Both the position numbers and the translations under genes were made by a program. From the NCBI GenBank assembly GCA_947304185.1, contig CAMZAM010000021.1, positions 1-34,773 on the forward strand: a DNA stretch of 34,773 bases. The letters are read 5' to 3'. Origin of the DNA: an uncultured Bacteroidales bacterium (lineage in GTDB: Bacteria; Bacteroidota; Bacteroidia; Bacteroidales; F082). The notes under the pieces were generated by a model. That model ran no database searches. It was given only the letters and a program-made list of their open reading frames with translations, and had not been told where the DNA came from. Of this stretch, positions 1 through 7,739 are shown piece after piece (the first letter of the stretch is position 1; each line of letters starts with the position of its first letter).

Positions 1-94
1 AACAATCGACATTTCAGGCTTCAACGCCGGAATATACATCATGAAAATCAGAATGGCAGACGGTAAAGAATATTCGGAAAGAATAGTCAAATAA
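1..94 (+). CDS. 3' end of a T9SS C-terminal sorting domain protein (partial)
   Basis: Only the last ~30 codons of this gene are in the window (frame starting at base 2, stop TAA at 92-94). The peptide contains ISGFNAGIYIMKI and ends KEYSERIVK, which is the final beta-strand part of a type IX secretion sorting domain. This domain carries secreted proteins across the outer membrane and is then removed or exchanged for a surface anchor. The DNA is about 90% identical to the 3' end of the next complete T9SS gene (2111-2206), and most differences are at third codon positions. The two genes are therefore tandem paralogues or products of a recent duplication or conversion. The function of the missing N-terminal part cannot be seen. 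Confidence 0.8.
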   Translation, partial: TIDISGFNAGIYIMKIRMADGKEYSERIVK

Positions 95-120
95 TTATTT
101 CGCGAACTGCACGGCGCGGG
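95..120 (-). pseudogene. Relic of an rny (RNase Y) 3' end
   Basis: Directly after the stop of the partial T9SS gene, 24 of 26 bases match the last codons of the complete rny gene at 2281-2306. Read on the minus strand both copies encode RAVQFAK followed by a stop, and both mismatches are silent. Beyond these codons the similarity ends. The segment looks like a leftover from a duplication that once joined a T9SS gene to an rny copy in the same convergent order as at 2206/2281. The stretch is short, so the call rests on the neighbouring context being duplicated too. Confidence 0.5.
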
Positions 121-180
121 AACTCATGCTGACGCATCGTAAAGTGTTCAAATACACGGAGAAATAAATTCTACTCTAAT

Positions 181-208
181 AAAAATTTGGCAACAACGTG
201 GTTGTTGC
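181..208 (-). terminator. Rho-independent terminator for the small minus-strand gene
   Basis: A perfect 8-bp stem (GCAACAAC/GTTGTTGC, 190-208) with a 3-base loop is followed on the minus strand by CCAAATTTTT. It lies 10 bases past the stop codon of the small ORF at 219-338 and fits as its terminator. Confidence 0.6.
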
Positions 209-218
209 TGACGTAATA

Positions 219-338
219 TTATCGTTTGCGGTTTTTAAAAAGTTCGTGAATGTCTTGTTTTACTAAGACAAGCATTTCATCCATTGAAATGGCTCGGCTT
301 AAATCGTCTTTACTGCTGTTTGAAGAATTTTTTTCCAT
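219..338 (-). CDS. Small hypothetical protein, 39 residues
   Basis: I do not recognise this protein. The longest frame opens at 425, but I place the start at the ATG at 336-338. A TAATTTTG promoter box (354-361, minus) lies just upstream of that ATG, so the first ~29 codons of the longer frame would not be transcribed. The product begins MEKNSSNSSKDD, then has an amphipathic helix-like segment (ISMDEMLVLVKQDIHEL) and a basic end (FKNRKR). It has no signal peptide or membrane segment. Promoter, ORF and a perfect terminator hairpin are lined up on the same strand, which supports a real transcription unit. It could be a small regulator, an antitoxin-like peptide or the stub of a longer gene; nothing in the sequence decides between these. 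Confidence 0.4.
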   Translation of the reverse strand: MEKNSSNSSKDDLSRAISMDEMLVLVKQDIHELFKNRKR

Positions 339-640
339 ATTGTTTCTTTTTTGCAAAATTACAAAAAAATAATATCCGTGTAACTTGGATGAATAATTTT
401 TCTTGTTTTTACACATTTTTACCAATTTGAAATCGCCAAGCTCTGGCTGATGATGAAGTAGGATCTCCCCATATTCAAGTTGAACATCATCATTTTTGTG
501 CCATCTGTTTCAATATTTCTCTTTTTAATCTAAAAGAAATAGATTATAGGCAATAATAGCACCAATTATGCCGTTCACATTTTATTAAATGTTTGCTGAT
601 ACGTTCCATACATGAATAAAAGTCAAAAACTAAATAAAAC
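339..640. other. Intergenic region without a recognisable gene
   Basis: About 300 AT-rich bases separate the small minus-strand ORF from the T9SS gene. Apart from the minus-strand promoter at 354-361 I see no ORF with coding character, no RNA fold and no repeat. A TTAAATGTTTGC near 582-597 loosely resembles a promoter box for the gene at 641 but does not match the consensus spacing. Confidence 0.5.
354..361 (-). promoter_or_regulatory. Bacteroidetes -7 box TAATTTTG for the 39-aa ORF
   Basis: The box matches TAnnTTTG exactly and lies 15 bases upstream of the ATG at 338. I see no convincing -33 TTG at the usual distance. Confidence 0.45.
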
Positions 641-2206
641 ATGAGTAATATGAAAAGGATTGTTTCGGTATTAGTGCTGGTGTTTTGCACTCTATTCGCA
701 TATTCACAAAACACTTTTGAACAAACAATAACATTTGAAGACGGAGTCGTACGTGAATGTAATGATGTTGCTGAAACCAGAGATCATGGTTTTATAGTCA
801 GTTGCATATCAATAAAAGAATATGGCGATAATGATGCCCTAATCGCAATATCGCCGGAAGGTGAAATAACAGCTTCTCTAATACACCAGATTGATGGTAA
901 AAATCTAAAGTATTGCAGCTTGTTGCGCCATCCTGATTATGACAATGAATATCTTGCAATTGCTACCCTCATAGACGAATCATTGGTTCAAAACACATTT
1001 GCTTTTTTGCATATCGATGCGGAATTAAATATATTAAGCCAAAATATTTGTTTTTTAGGTGACGATTATTTACATCTGAACATATACACTCAAGAGATGC
1101 CCAACATCATTCTTGAAACAGACAGTACAGTGATTGTTGCCGCCCATTGTCAAAAGACTGAAGGCTACTATTATCTTTTTGCACGTATCTCTATCGATGG
1201 ACAACTGATTGCATCTCGTAAATATCCGTGTGATATCTCGGATTTTATATATGATTTTTCGTCCCAAAGCAGAAACAGCCCTCGACTAATAAGACGCAAA
1301 AATGAAGATGCTGGCAGTTGTATCTATAGTGTTGATTCTGTTCTTAATTGTATAGAACTGAAACGACTGACAGGATTGTATTACAACGTCGTGGAATACA
1401 ATCCTCCACAACCGTATCCTGACACAACATATTTTTGTTCGGGAGAGGGGAATATTGTGCCTTATAACGACTCTTTGTTTGTAATCACAAGTAATGGTAA
1501 GTTTATAAAGAATCTTGGAGGAAATACTGGTAAATGTTGCTATCTGGCGATAATCAATGACTGTTGTGAAGTCTTTGATCAAAAATCCTGGGATATGGTA
1601 TCAGGAAACGGCAATGGCAAACACAGACTTAAGGCTCAACATCAGGCAATTAGCATGACGGATGATGTCATATATCATTGTGGCGTATGGGGAATTAGAG
1701 ATCATCATCATTATGCGAGTGGTTCAGTATATCCATCAAAAATTGTTGTTAGCAAATTCGACAAAAATCTTAACTTGATATGGCGCAGGTATTTCGCCGA
1801 AAACGACAATTTTTATGACATAAACGTAATACAGGCGACAGACGATGGAGGTTGTGCCCTTACGGGAATTTGTTCTAAAAATCCTGATTATTTCGATTAT
1901 TATTCATATTTTCTTAAAATTGATGCAAATGGTTCCGATGCAGCCATAGAGAATGCCGAAAGTATTGCCAAGCCATATTTCTGCTATCCCAATCCGGTGA
2001 ATGATTATCTTTACATCGAGTTGTCGCCCGATGTGAGCTGTCAGTCCATTGAGATTTACAGCATCGACGGCAGTCTTGTGGAGACGTTTCATGAAACGTC
2101 CGTACAACCTACAATCGACATTTCAGGTCTCAACGCCGGAGTGTACATTGTGAAAATCAGAATGGCAGACGGTAAAGAATATTCGGAAAGAATCGTGAAG
2201 GAATAA
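641..2206 (+). CDS. Secreted protein with T9SS type A sorting domain, 521 residues
   Basis: An N-terminal signal peptide (MKRIVSVLVLVFCTLFAYSQ, from residue 4) and a C-terminal domain (about residues 445-521) with YPNPVNDYLYIEL, IEIYSIDGSLV and LNAGVYIVKI mark a type IX secretion substrate. The middle ~400 residues have the alternating hydrophobic/polar rhythm of beta-propeller or beta-sandwich repeats (for example VIVAAHCQKTEGYYY, CALTGICSKNPDY). I cannot name an enzyme family. ATG at 641 and ATG at 650 are both possible starts; the second puts the basic residues right at the N-terminus. Its 3' end is nearly identical to that of the partial gene at the left edge. A strong hairpin terminator follows, and rny converges from the right. 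Confidence 0.85.
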   Translation: MSNMKRIVSVLVLVFCTLFAYSQNTFEQTITFEDGVVRECNDVAETRDHGFIVSCISIKEYGDNDALIAISPEGEITASLIHQIDGKNLKYCSLLRHPDYDNEYLAIATLIDESLVQNTFAFLHIDAELNILSQNICFLGDDYLHLNIYTQEMPNIILETDSTVIVAAHCQKTEGYYYLFARISIDGQLIASRKYPCDISDFIYDFSSQSRNSPRLIRRKNEDAGSCIYSVDSVLNCIELKRLTGLYYNVVEYNPPQPYPDTTYFCSGEGNIVPYNDSLFVITSNGKFIKNLGGNTGKCCYLAIINDCCEVFDQKSWDMVSGNGNGKHRLKAQHQAISMTDDVIYHCGVWGIRDHHHYASGSVYPSKIVVSKFDKNLNLIWRRYFAENDNFYDINVIQATDDGGCALTGICSKNPDYFDYYSYFLKIDANGSDAAIENAESIAKPYFCYPNPVNDYLYIELSPDVSCQSIEIYSIDGSLVETFHETSVQPTIDISGLNAGVYIVKIRMADGKEYSERIVKE

Positions 2207-2227
2207 AATCGTTATGATATAACAATT

Positions 2228-2262
2228 GTAGGGGCGAAAAATCTTCCGCCCCTACGTTTTTC
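2228..2262 (+). terminator. Terminator hairpin after the T9SS gene
   Basis: A perfect 9-bp stem (GTAGGGGCG at 2228-2236, CGCCCCTAC at 2247-2255) is followed by GTTTTTCTGT. It lies between the T9SS stop and the convergent rny stop. The GTAGGGGCG...CGCCCCTAC palindrome also looks like a dispersed Bacteroidetes repeat. Confidence 0.7.
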
Positions 2263-2280
2263 TGTCGTTTTCGTTAAATC

Positions 2281-3843
2281 TTATTTTGCGAACTGCACTG
2301 CGCGGGTCTCTCTGATGACAGTAATCTTGATCTGTCCGGGATATGTCATCTCGGTCTGGATCTGACGTGAGAGGTCGTATGCGATGCTGTCGGCCTCCTG
2401 GTCGCTCACTTTGTCAGCTCCCACTATCACGCGGAGCTCACGGCCGGCCTGGATGGCGTAGGTCTTCACCACGCCCGGATACGACATCGCCATCTTCTCG
2501 AGCTTGTTCAGACGCTGGATGTAAGCCTCGACAACCTCACGGCGCGCACCTGGACGGGCGCCGGAGATAGCGTCGCACACCTGAACGATAGGCGCGATGA
2601 GCGATTCCATCTCTATCTCATCGTGGTGCGCGCCGATGGCGTTGCAAACATCAGGTTTCTCCTTGTATTTCTCAGCGGTCTTCATACCGAGGATGGCGTG
2701 TGGAAGCTCTTCCTCGTTGTCGGCCACCTTACCGATATCGTGTAACAGACCTGCACGTTTGGCCACTTTAGGGTTCAGACCGAGCTCGGCAGCCATGGTG
2801 GCGCAGAGTTTCGCGGTCTCGATGGAGTGCTGTAACAGGTTCTGTCCGTACGATGAACGGTATTTCATTCTACCTATCATCTTGATGAGTTCAGGGGCGA
2901 GGTTGTGGATGCCGAGGTCTATGACGGTGCGCTTACCGGTCTCGATAATCTCCTGTTCAACCTGTTTCTCCACCTTCTTCACCACCTCTTCGATACGTGC
3001 CGGGTGGATACGGCCGTCGGTCACGAGTTTCTGCAATGATAAACGTGCAATCTCACGACGGATAGGGTCAAAGCCCGAGAGCAGGATGGCGTCAGGGCTG
3101 TCGTCGATGATGATCTCGACGCCTGTCAGTGACTCGAGGGCGCGGATGTTACGGCCTTCACGACCGATGATACGGCCTTTTATCTCGTCGTTTTCGATGT
3201 TAAACACTGAAACGGTGTTCTCGATGGCGTGTTCTGATGCCGTTCTCTGGATGGTCTCGAGGACTATCTTCTTTGCATCCTGGTTTGCCGACATCTTGGC
3301 TTCTTCCACGATTTCTTTTGCGAGTACCATAGCCTCTGCGCGAGCCTCGTCTTTCACTGCTTCTTTCAGCTGTTCCTTGGCTTCAGCGACGGTGAGGCCG
3401 GAGATCGACTCCAGCATCTTCTTCTGTTCTTCGTGAATCTTGTTGAGTTCTTCGTTGCGTTTCTTGAGGTTTTCCTGCTGTGCTTCGAGTTTCTGCTGTT
3501 GAGTGTTAAGCTCGTTAGCCTTACGGTTCAGTTCTTCGTTACGTTGATTTACCTGCTGTTGCTGCTGCTGTACTCTCGATTCCACCTTCTGCAGCTCACG
3601 TTTCTTCTCATTTGTCTCCTTCTCATAGTCCGACTTCATCTGCAGGAACTTCTCCTTAGCTTGCAAAATCTTGTCTTTCTTGATGACTTCGCCTTTTTCC
3701 TTGGCTTCTTCCAGAAGCTGCCTGCTCTTCTTAGTCAAAGCCTTACGCATCATGGTGGTTGCCAGCAATATACCGATTCCTAAGCCGACAATGCCAGCCG
3801 CGGCGTAAAAAATAATGTTGATTGATTCTGATAGTAAAACCAT
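2281..3843 (-). CDS. rny: Ribonuclease Y
   Basis: RNase Y is a membrane-anchored endoribonuclease that initiates mRNA decay. The order of parts is diagnostic. An N-terminal membrane helix (about residues 8-30) is followed by a long Gln/Glu/Lys-rich coiled coil (about 40-155), a KH RNA-binding domain with [15 protein letters not shown] near residue 228, and an HD domain with LLHDIGKV near residue 368 that binds the catalytic metals. The length (520 residues) is normal for the family. It is the last gene of a minus-strand series with zapA and a 6S-like RNA upstream, an order known from other Bacteroidetes. No TAnnTTTG box is visible directly upstream, so it is probably read through from the zapA/6S side. 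A relic of a second copy of its last codons lies at 95-120. Confidence 0.97.
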   Translation of the reverse strand: MVLLSESINIIFYAAAGIVGLGIGILLATTMMRKALTKKSRQLLEEAKEKGEVIKKDKILQAKEKFLQMKSDYEKETNEKKRELQKVESRVQQQQQQVNQRNEELNRKANELNTQQQKLEAQQENLKKRNEELNKIHEEQKKMLESISGLTVAEAKEQLKEAVKDEARAEAMVLAKEIVEEAKMSANQDAKKIVLETIQRTASEHAIENTVSVFNIENDEIKGRIIGREGRNIRALESLTGVEIIIDDSPDAILLSGFDPIRREIARLSLQKLVTDGRIHPARIEEVVKKVEKQVEQEIIETGKRTVIDLGIHNLAPELIKMIGRMKYRSSYGQNLLQHSIETAKLCATMAAELGLNPKVAKRAGLLHDIGKVADNEEELPHAILGMKTAEKYKEKPDVCNAIGAHHDEIEMESLIAPIVQVCDAISGARPGARREVVEAYIQRLNKLEKMAMSYPGVVKTYAIQAGRELRVIVGADKVSDQEADSIAYDLSRQIQTEMTYPGQIKITVIRETRAVQFAK

Positions 3844-3879
3844 TTTTTAATACTTGATTTTACCCATCCGCGAAAAAGA

Positions 3880-4066
3880 AAAAATCTGTCTGCCCAAAGG
3901 GATCGTAAACCCTTGAATATCACGCTTATGGCTGCCACGATACGCAAACGTCCACTGGCGTTAAAGCTCCTATTGCTAGGATGAGGCCTGTTTTTGTATC
4001 CATGAGTCAACCGGTTAAATTGTTGTAGTTGTTAAGGTTACATCATGCGACGGACAGACAGACATC
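3880..4066 (-). ncRNA. ssrS: 6S-like regulatory RNA
   Basis: The zapA-rny spacer has no credible ORF but folds into a long rod on the minus strand. Its ends form a 10-bp closing helix (CTGTCTGTCC at 4052-4061 with GGGCAGACAG at 3886-3895, one G-U). The middle holds a small CCTA-GCAA-TAGG apical hairpin, and near the 3' side there is an AAGGG...CCCTT hairpin. The size (~180 nt), rod shape and zapA neighbourhood are those of 6S RNA, which binds the housekeeping RNA polymerase and mimics an open promoter. The 3' end is followed by a T-rich run (ATTTTTTCTTTTT). Exact ends are approximate. The helix is seen directly; the family name is an inference from fold and context. Confidence 0.72.
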
Positions 4067-4068
4067 TC

Positions 4069-4371
4069 TTATAGGTTTTCAGTCAATAAATCATCGATGA
4101 CATCGAGTTGCTTGTCAAGATATTGATCCTTGAATGCGGAATCGCTCTCGTATTTCGCAACGCTCGTCGCGAACTGTATGCACGCCATTGAGACTAACGA
4201 AAGATAATCTTTGTCAGTGTAAACCTTCTTAAACTCCTTCAACCGTTCGTTAATCATGTCGGCTGCTCTCCGCACCTTCTCCTCATCAGCCTTGTCAATA
4301 GTCAGACGGTAATTGCGTTCAGCAACGGTAATATTTATCTTTATTTCTTCACTTTCGCCCATGACCGTCAA
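4069..4371 (-). CDS. zapA: Cell division protein ZapA
   Basis: ZapA binds FtsZ and helps bundle its filaments at the division site. The 100-residue protein has the family pattern: a small N-terminal beta-alpha domain (EIKINITVAERNYRLTI), a helix with EEKVRRAADMINERLKEF, and a C-terminal coiled-coil helix (about residues 60-98). ATG at 4371 is used here; the second ATG four codons later is equally possible. It lies 7 bases downstream of the coiled-coil gene at 4379 and just upstream of the 6S-like RNA, so the three are probably one transcript. Confidence 0.9.
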   Translation of the reverse strand: MTVMGESEEIKINITVAERNYRLTIDKADEEKVRRAADMINERLKEFKKVYTDKDYLSLVSMACIQFATSVAKYESDSAFKDQYLDKQLDVIDDLLTENL

Positions 4372-4378
4372 TTATTTA

Positions 4379-4672
4379 TTACTGTTCGGCGTTCAATATC
4401 GCAACACATTGATCGATTTCTTTCACCAATGCCTTGATCAACTGCCTACTTTCTTCAATTTCTTTCTCGTTTCCGAGTGCGTTAACAATAGTTGTTTTAT
4501 TTATTTTATCTCTCAATTCTTCGTTCTCGGTCTGAAGAATGTCAACCTTCAGCTGAAGTTCCCCATTCTGTCGAACGAGCTCGCTGTTCTTCTCAACTAG
4601 TTGATCCTTAAGCGCTATGAGCTTTCTCAACTTTAACTCTATTTCCGAAAGTCTTACACTTAAATCAGCCAT
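4379..4672 (-). CDS. ZapB-like coiled-coil protein, 97 residues
   Basis: The protein is almost entirely helical, with heptad-like leucine spacing (LSEIELKLRKLIALKDQL, ELQLKVDILQTENEELRDKI). There is a break near residue 62 (TTIVNALGNEKE) and a second helix to the end. Short coiled-coil proteins directly upstream of zapA in Bacteroidetes are usually treated as ZapB-like division factors. That role is inferred from position and shape, not from a conserved catalytic motif. It has its own well-formed promoter (4705-4736), making it the first gene of the zapA-6S-rny series. Confidence 0.7.
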   Translation of the reverse strand: MADLSVRLSEIELKLRKLIALKDQLVEKNSELVRQNGELQLKVDILQTENEELRDKINKTTIVNALGNEKEIEESRQLIKALVKEIDQCVAILNAEQ

Positions 4673-4704
4673 TTTTCTTTAACAGTTTGCTTTAGAATTT
4701 CGTG

Positions 4705-4736
4705 CAAAGATAAGCATAATTATTGTAATACGCAAA
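4705..4736 (-). promoter_or_regulatory. Promoter of the zapB-like/zapA/6S/rny series
   Basis: On the minus strand a -33 TTTG (4733-4736) and a -7 TATCTTTG (4705-4712) are separated by 20 bases, a near-ideal Bacteroidetes promoter. The ATG of the first gene is 33 bases downstream of the -7 box. Confidence 0.7.
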
Positions 4737-5988
4737 CTTTTTTTGAAAAAAAATGAAAAACCCGGCAATTCAGACATTTTCGTCGCCTGCAGTAGCTGTT
4801 ATAAAGCTGCAGAAGTGCCTGTGTTTGTTGAGCATTACACGCATTTACCCCTAATTTTTCGAATCTTCTGATAACGACGTTGTCTTCAGGCGCCATCTCA
4901 CTCAAAAACCCTAAACTGCGGTTCTTTAATTCCTGGTTGTCGTGATAAATGCCATAGCTGAACAGCACAGGAATCAAAGCATTGATGATCAGAATGTCGA
5001 CGGCAGTAGCCCCCAAGCTCTTCTTTTTCTCATTCGAAGGCTTCTCAAACAGGAAATGCGTGTCCCAATATTCATTGACTTCAACGTTAAAAAGATTTCG
5101 CATCGAGTCCAAGTCGTCGATGGACAGCAGAGTCGAAAACAAACTGTCGTGAGCGCACACCATCGATGCCATCTGGGCAAGACGCAAAGTAGGGAAATTC
5201 GGCGGTCGCAACCTCAGAAACTTCCAATAAACCCTCGGCATCACAGCCAGATTGAACTTGGATTTCAATATCTTGAATTCTCTCTGGAGAAGAACAGGAT
5301 AAGGCTCCGTGAACTCTTGCTCAAGAAAGCCCGCAACACCGAAAAACATCGCCGCGACCTGTTGCGGGTTGTCGATGTGTTTGCGAAGTATCCGCAGCGG
5401 CAAAAGTCTCGCCAGCCTTTCAAAAGCGTCGTTGTTTACCTTGAGCCCGCAGTAACGCATAATCCGTTGATACAGAGTCTCTTCCCAGTCATAGTGGGTC
5501 GCGGCGAGGGTCGAAAAAACGTCTTTGACTTCCACTTCGAGACGCTCAACCACGATGCGTTCGAGCCACGAAAGCCATGTAAACTGCTGAATCCCTGCAA
5601 TGATTTTCTCGCACGGGATCCATCGTCGCGACTTGATGAAACCACTGTATCCCTCATAAATACCCTCGTCGAACTGCCCCTTGATCACAACTGTCGGAAT
5701 GTCAAGTTGTTCAGTATCATTGCAATACACCACGTGCAGAACTACATTGTTATATGCGTCGTCGTCCTGATGCCCGTGACGAAACCAATCCGAAGCGTTG
5801 ACGTGAATCTCGACATGCCCAACCCATAAAGTCGTACCGATACGAACGCGGGCATCAAGATAATCTGGCCCCGAGTCGTAGTTGCGATGCCCTACGGATA
5901 TCACATAGACATCCTCACCGTCGACAGTGTGTAAATCCTTCGACAGCAACCTGTTCTCCCAGAGATAATATATGAATTCTTCTTTCAT
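4720..5988 (-). CDS. DUF2851 family protein
   Basis: The protein matches the Bacteroidetes family DUF2851, whose function is unknown. The family pattern is clear at the N-terminus: EEFIYYLWENRLL, a VGHRNYDSGPDYLDARVRIG block, WVGHVEIHVNASDWFRHGHQ and NNVVLHVVYCND. The conserved Asp, Glu and His residues in this half look like a metal-dependent, nuclease-like core, but this is only a guess from the motif. The C-terminal half ends with a cysteine-containing segment (RRRKCLNCRVF). The open frame extends to 6021, but a TATTTTTG promoter box lies inside those extra codons, so I start at the ATG at 5988. It ends 47 bases before the zapB-like gene. Confidence 0.85.
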   Translation of the reverse strand: MKEEFIYYLWENRLLSKDLHTVDGEDVYVISVGHRNYDSGPDYLDARVRIGTTLWVGHVEIHVNASDWFRHGHQDDDAYNNVVLHVVYCNDTEQLDIPTVVIKGQFDEGIYEGYSGFIKSRRWIPCEKIIAGIQQFTWLSWLERIVVERLEVEVKDVFSTLAATHYDWEETLYQRIMRYCGLKVNNDAFERLARLLPLRILRKHIDNPQQVAAMFFGVAGFLEQEFTEPYPVLLQREFKILKSKFNLAVMPRVYWKFLRLRPPNFPTLRLAQMASMVCAHDSLFSTLLSIDDLDSMRNLFNVEVNEYWDTHFLFEKPSNEKKKSLGATAVDILIINALIPVLFSYGIYHDNQELKNRSLGFLSEMAPEDNVVIRRFEKLGVNACNAQQTQALLQLYNSYCRRRKCLNCRVFHFFSKKVCVLQ

Positions 5989-6008
5989 AAAAATGCATTT
6001 TGGTTCTG

Positions 6009-6040
6009 CAAAAATATCCATATAAGAAAAGATGTGTCAA
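6009..6040 (-). promoter_or_regulatory. Promoter of the DUF2851 gene (decides its start)
   Basis: The minus strand shows TTG (6038-6040), a 21-base spacer and TATTTTTG (6009-6016). Transcription should begin close to 6002, downstream of the ATG at 6021 and upstream of the ATG at 5988, so the latter is the start. Confidence 0.65.
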
Positions 6041-6131
6041 GAAAATAGATGAAAAAATGCAGTTTTTGTGCATTTTTAACATAAATTTCATTTTTATGGA
6101 AGAGATGTAAAAAAATGTTTACAATTCAGGC

Positions 6132-7739
6132 CTATTTCAGACCTTTGCACATGTAAACGAAGACGTATTTCGCTGGGGTCCCGCAACGGTCGACGACGAT
6201 GGTGTCGCAAGGTACTATCTCGTCAAACTTATACTCGAGATAACGCTCGGGAGCGTAATAGTCGGAACTTTCATTTAAGAACCAATAATCACAGCCTTTC
6301 TGAAGGCCTCCACGGTACTCGTTGATCCAATAATATTTATGAATTTTTTCGATGTCTCTGATTCCGAACAAATTGATACCCAATGGATTGGCGACATAAT
6401 AGTCAAAGTTGGCCATCGGGAACCACTGTAGGCCGACCATGCCGTCCGACTCTTTCATCTCACCTTCGGCAATCTTCTCTTCACGGATCTTTTGGAAGTC
6501 GTCTTTTATCGAACGCCAGCCGTAAATGGTGGTTGTGAAGTCGCCTTCGCCATAATACTGCACCGAGTTGGCACGCTCACCGAAACTCAACGGAATGAGG
6601 CCTGTCTTTATCTCCAAAGTGCCGAAAACTAACACAAAAATCAACAGTGAAAGAGTAGCGATTATTGATGTCGGTAGCTTGATTTCGTTATTGCTAACCG
6701 ATTGTTTATCAGCGAAATACGAAGCCGGGAACAATAAAAGCAACGTAAATGCGGGCGCCGACCAATGAGGCAGGATCGGACGCGTGAGAGAGAAGAACCA
6801 AAACAACCCTATGAACGGCAATGCGAAACAAAGCAATAGGCGCCCGCTTGTCTCGTCCAAGTATTTCCGACCTCTCCAGAAAGCCACTAACGCTATGATT
6901 ATCAATACATAATTGATAGGATTGTTGTACCCTAACTCTCCAGCAATCTCAGCTAGAAAGTCGAAAGGCTGAAGCTTGCCAAACAAGCTGACTCTGTCGC
7001 CGTGGAAGGTTAAACTGATGAAATCGTTCTGCATATTCCAAATCAAAAGCGGCAACATACATACGGCGGAGATCAAGATTGAGAGATATAAGTATTTGTT
7101 TTTCAGTTGTTTACGATCGTAAAACAGTATGTAAAGACCCGCGCCGACCCAGATGAAGCCGGCTGAATATTTTGACAACAACGCGAGACCTGTGAAGAGG
7201 CCGCCGAGGACTAACAGTCCGTCATTTCGAGCGGAGCGCAGCGTAGTCGAGAAATCTCCTGTGATGTTGGATGAGATTTCTCCGCTCCCTCCGGTCGGTC
7301 GAAATGACGACAAAAAACACCATATCGCCAGCAGCGTAAACAGCATCAGCGGGGTGTCGGGCATGATGAAAGTGCCAGTGATCACAAAGCAATAGAACGA
7401 TGCAGTATACAGCAGCGCGGCGTAAAATCCTGCCAGTTTGTTCTTGACCAGACAACCGATCTTATAAATAATAAAGGTGTCGAGCGTCATGAAGATTATC
7501 GACGAAAGACGAAGAGTAAACTCGCTGTGGAACAATAGGTTAAGACTGAAAATCTGCATCAGCCAGCCGACCATTCCCGGATGGTCGAAATGACTCCAGT
7601 CGGGGTACATGGCATAGGTCCAGTAATAAACCTCGTCGTTTCCGAATTCAATGAAAGCGGCGAGGAATCCACGTACTAACGCGCTGATTATCAATAACCA
7701 AGTGAGATATCTGTTGATTTTATTGTCTTGAATTCTCAT
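6132..7739 (-). CDS. GT39-type membrane glycosyltransferase (ArnT/PMT-like)
   Basis: This is a polytopic inner-membrane glycosyltransferase that takes sugar from a polyprenyl-phosphate donor and transfers it outside the cytoplasmic membrane. The family signature is near the N-terminus: FGNDEVYYWTYAMYP followed by DHPGMVGWLMQIFS, with the conserved Asp/Glu of the first periplasmic loop. About ten hydrophobic helices follow, including GLALLSKYSAGFIWVG, and a soluble C-terminal part. The frame opens at 7766, but that ATG lies within a palindromic repeat (7754-7803), so I prefer the ATG at 7739 (535 residues). Residues ~144-173 are encoded by an inserted palindromic repeat (7221-7308) in a short inter-helix loop. 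It overlaps the upstream membrane gene by 20 bases and is probably co-transcribed with it. Confidence 0.85.
   Translation of the reverse strand: MRIQDNKINRYLTWLLIISALVRGFLAAFIEFGNDEVYYWTYAMYPDWSHFDHPGMVGWLMQIFSLNLLFHSEFTLRLSSIIFMTLDTFIIYKIGCLVKNKLAGFYAALLYTASFYCFVITGTFIMPDTPLMLFTLLAIWCFLSSFRPTGGSGEISSNITGDFSTTLRSARNDGLLVLGGLFTGLALLSKYSAGFIWVGAGLYILFYDRKQLKNKYLYLSILISAVCMLPLLIWNMQNDFISLTFHGDRVSLFGKLQPFDFLAEIAGELGYNNPINYVLIIIALVAFWRGRKYLDETSGRLLLCFALPFIGLFWFFSLTRPILPHWSAPAFTLLLLFPASYFADKQSVSNNEIKLPTSIIATLSLLIFVLVFGTLEIKTGLIPLSFGERANSVQYYGEGDFTTTIYGWRSIKDDFQKIREEKIAEGEMKESDGMVGLQWFPMANFDYYVANPLGINLFGIRDIEKIHKYYWINEYRGGLQKGCDYWFLNESSDYYAPERYLEYKFDEIVPCDTIVVDRCGTPAKYVFVYMCKGLK
7221..7308. repeat. 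Palindromic repeat inserted in frame in the GT39 gene
   Basis: Two inverted arms (7221-7259 and 7273-7308) begin GTCATTTCGA and end TCGAAATGAC, with GAGAAATCTC/GAGATTTCTC near the centre. A related single arm occurs at 10354-10389 and a variant at 7754-7803. The element is read through in the GT39 frame and encodes about 29 residues (from FRPTGGSGEISS to TTLRSARND) with no stop codon. Confidence 0.85.

Noticed and set aside
2597..3436. 279-residue plus-strand ORF opposite rny
   Set aside because: It is the antisense shadow of a well-conserved RNase Y gene; its serine-rich, low-complexity sequence has no motif.
3780..4010. 76-residue minus-strand ORF between rny and zapA
   Set aside because: It lies inside the 6S-like RNA, has no family features and its codons follow the RNA helices.
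4942..5829. 295-residue plus-strand ORF opposite the DUF2851 gene
   Set aside because: Antisense shadow; the minus strand carries the conserved family, a promoter and the correct length.
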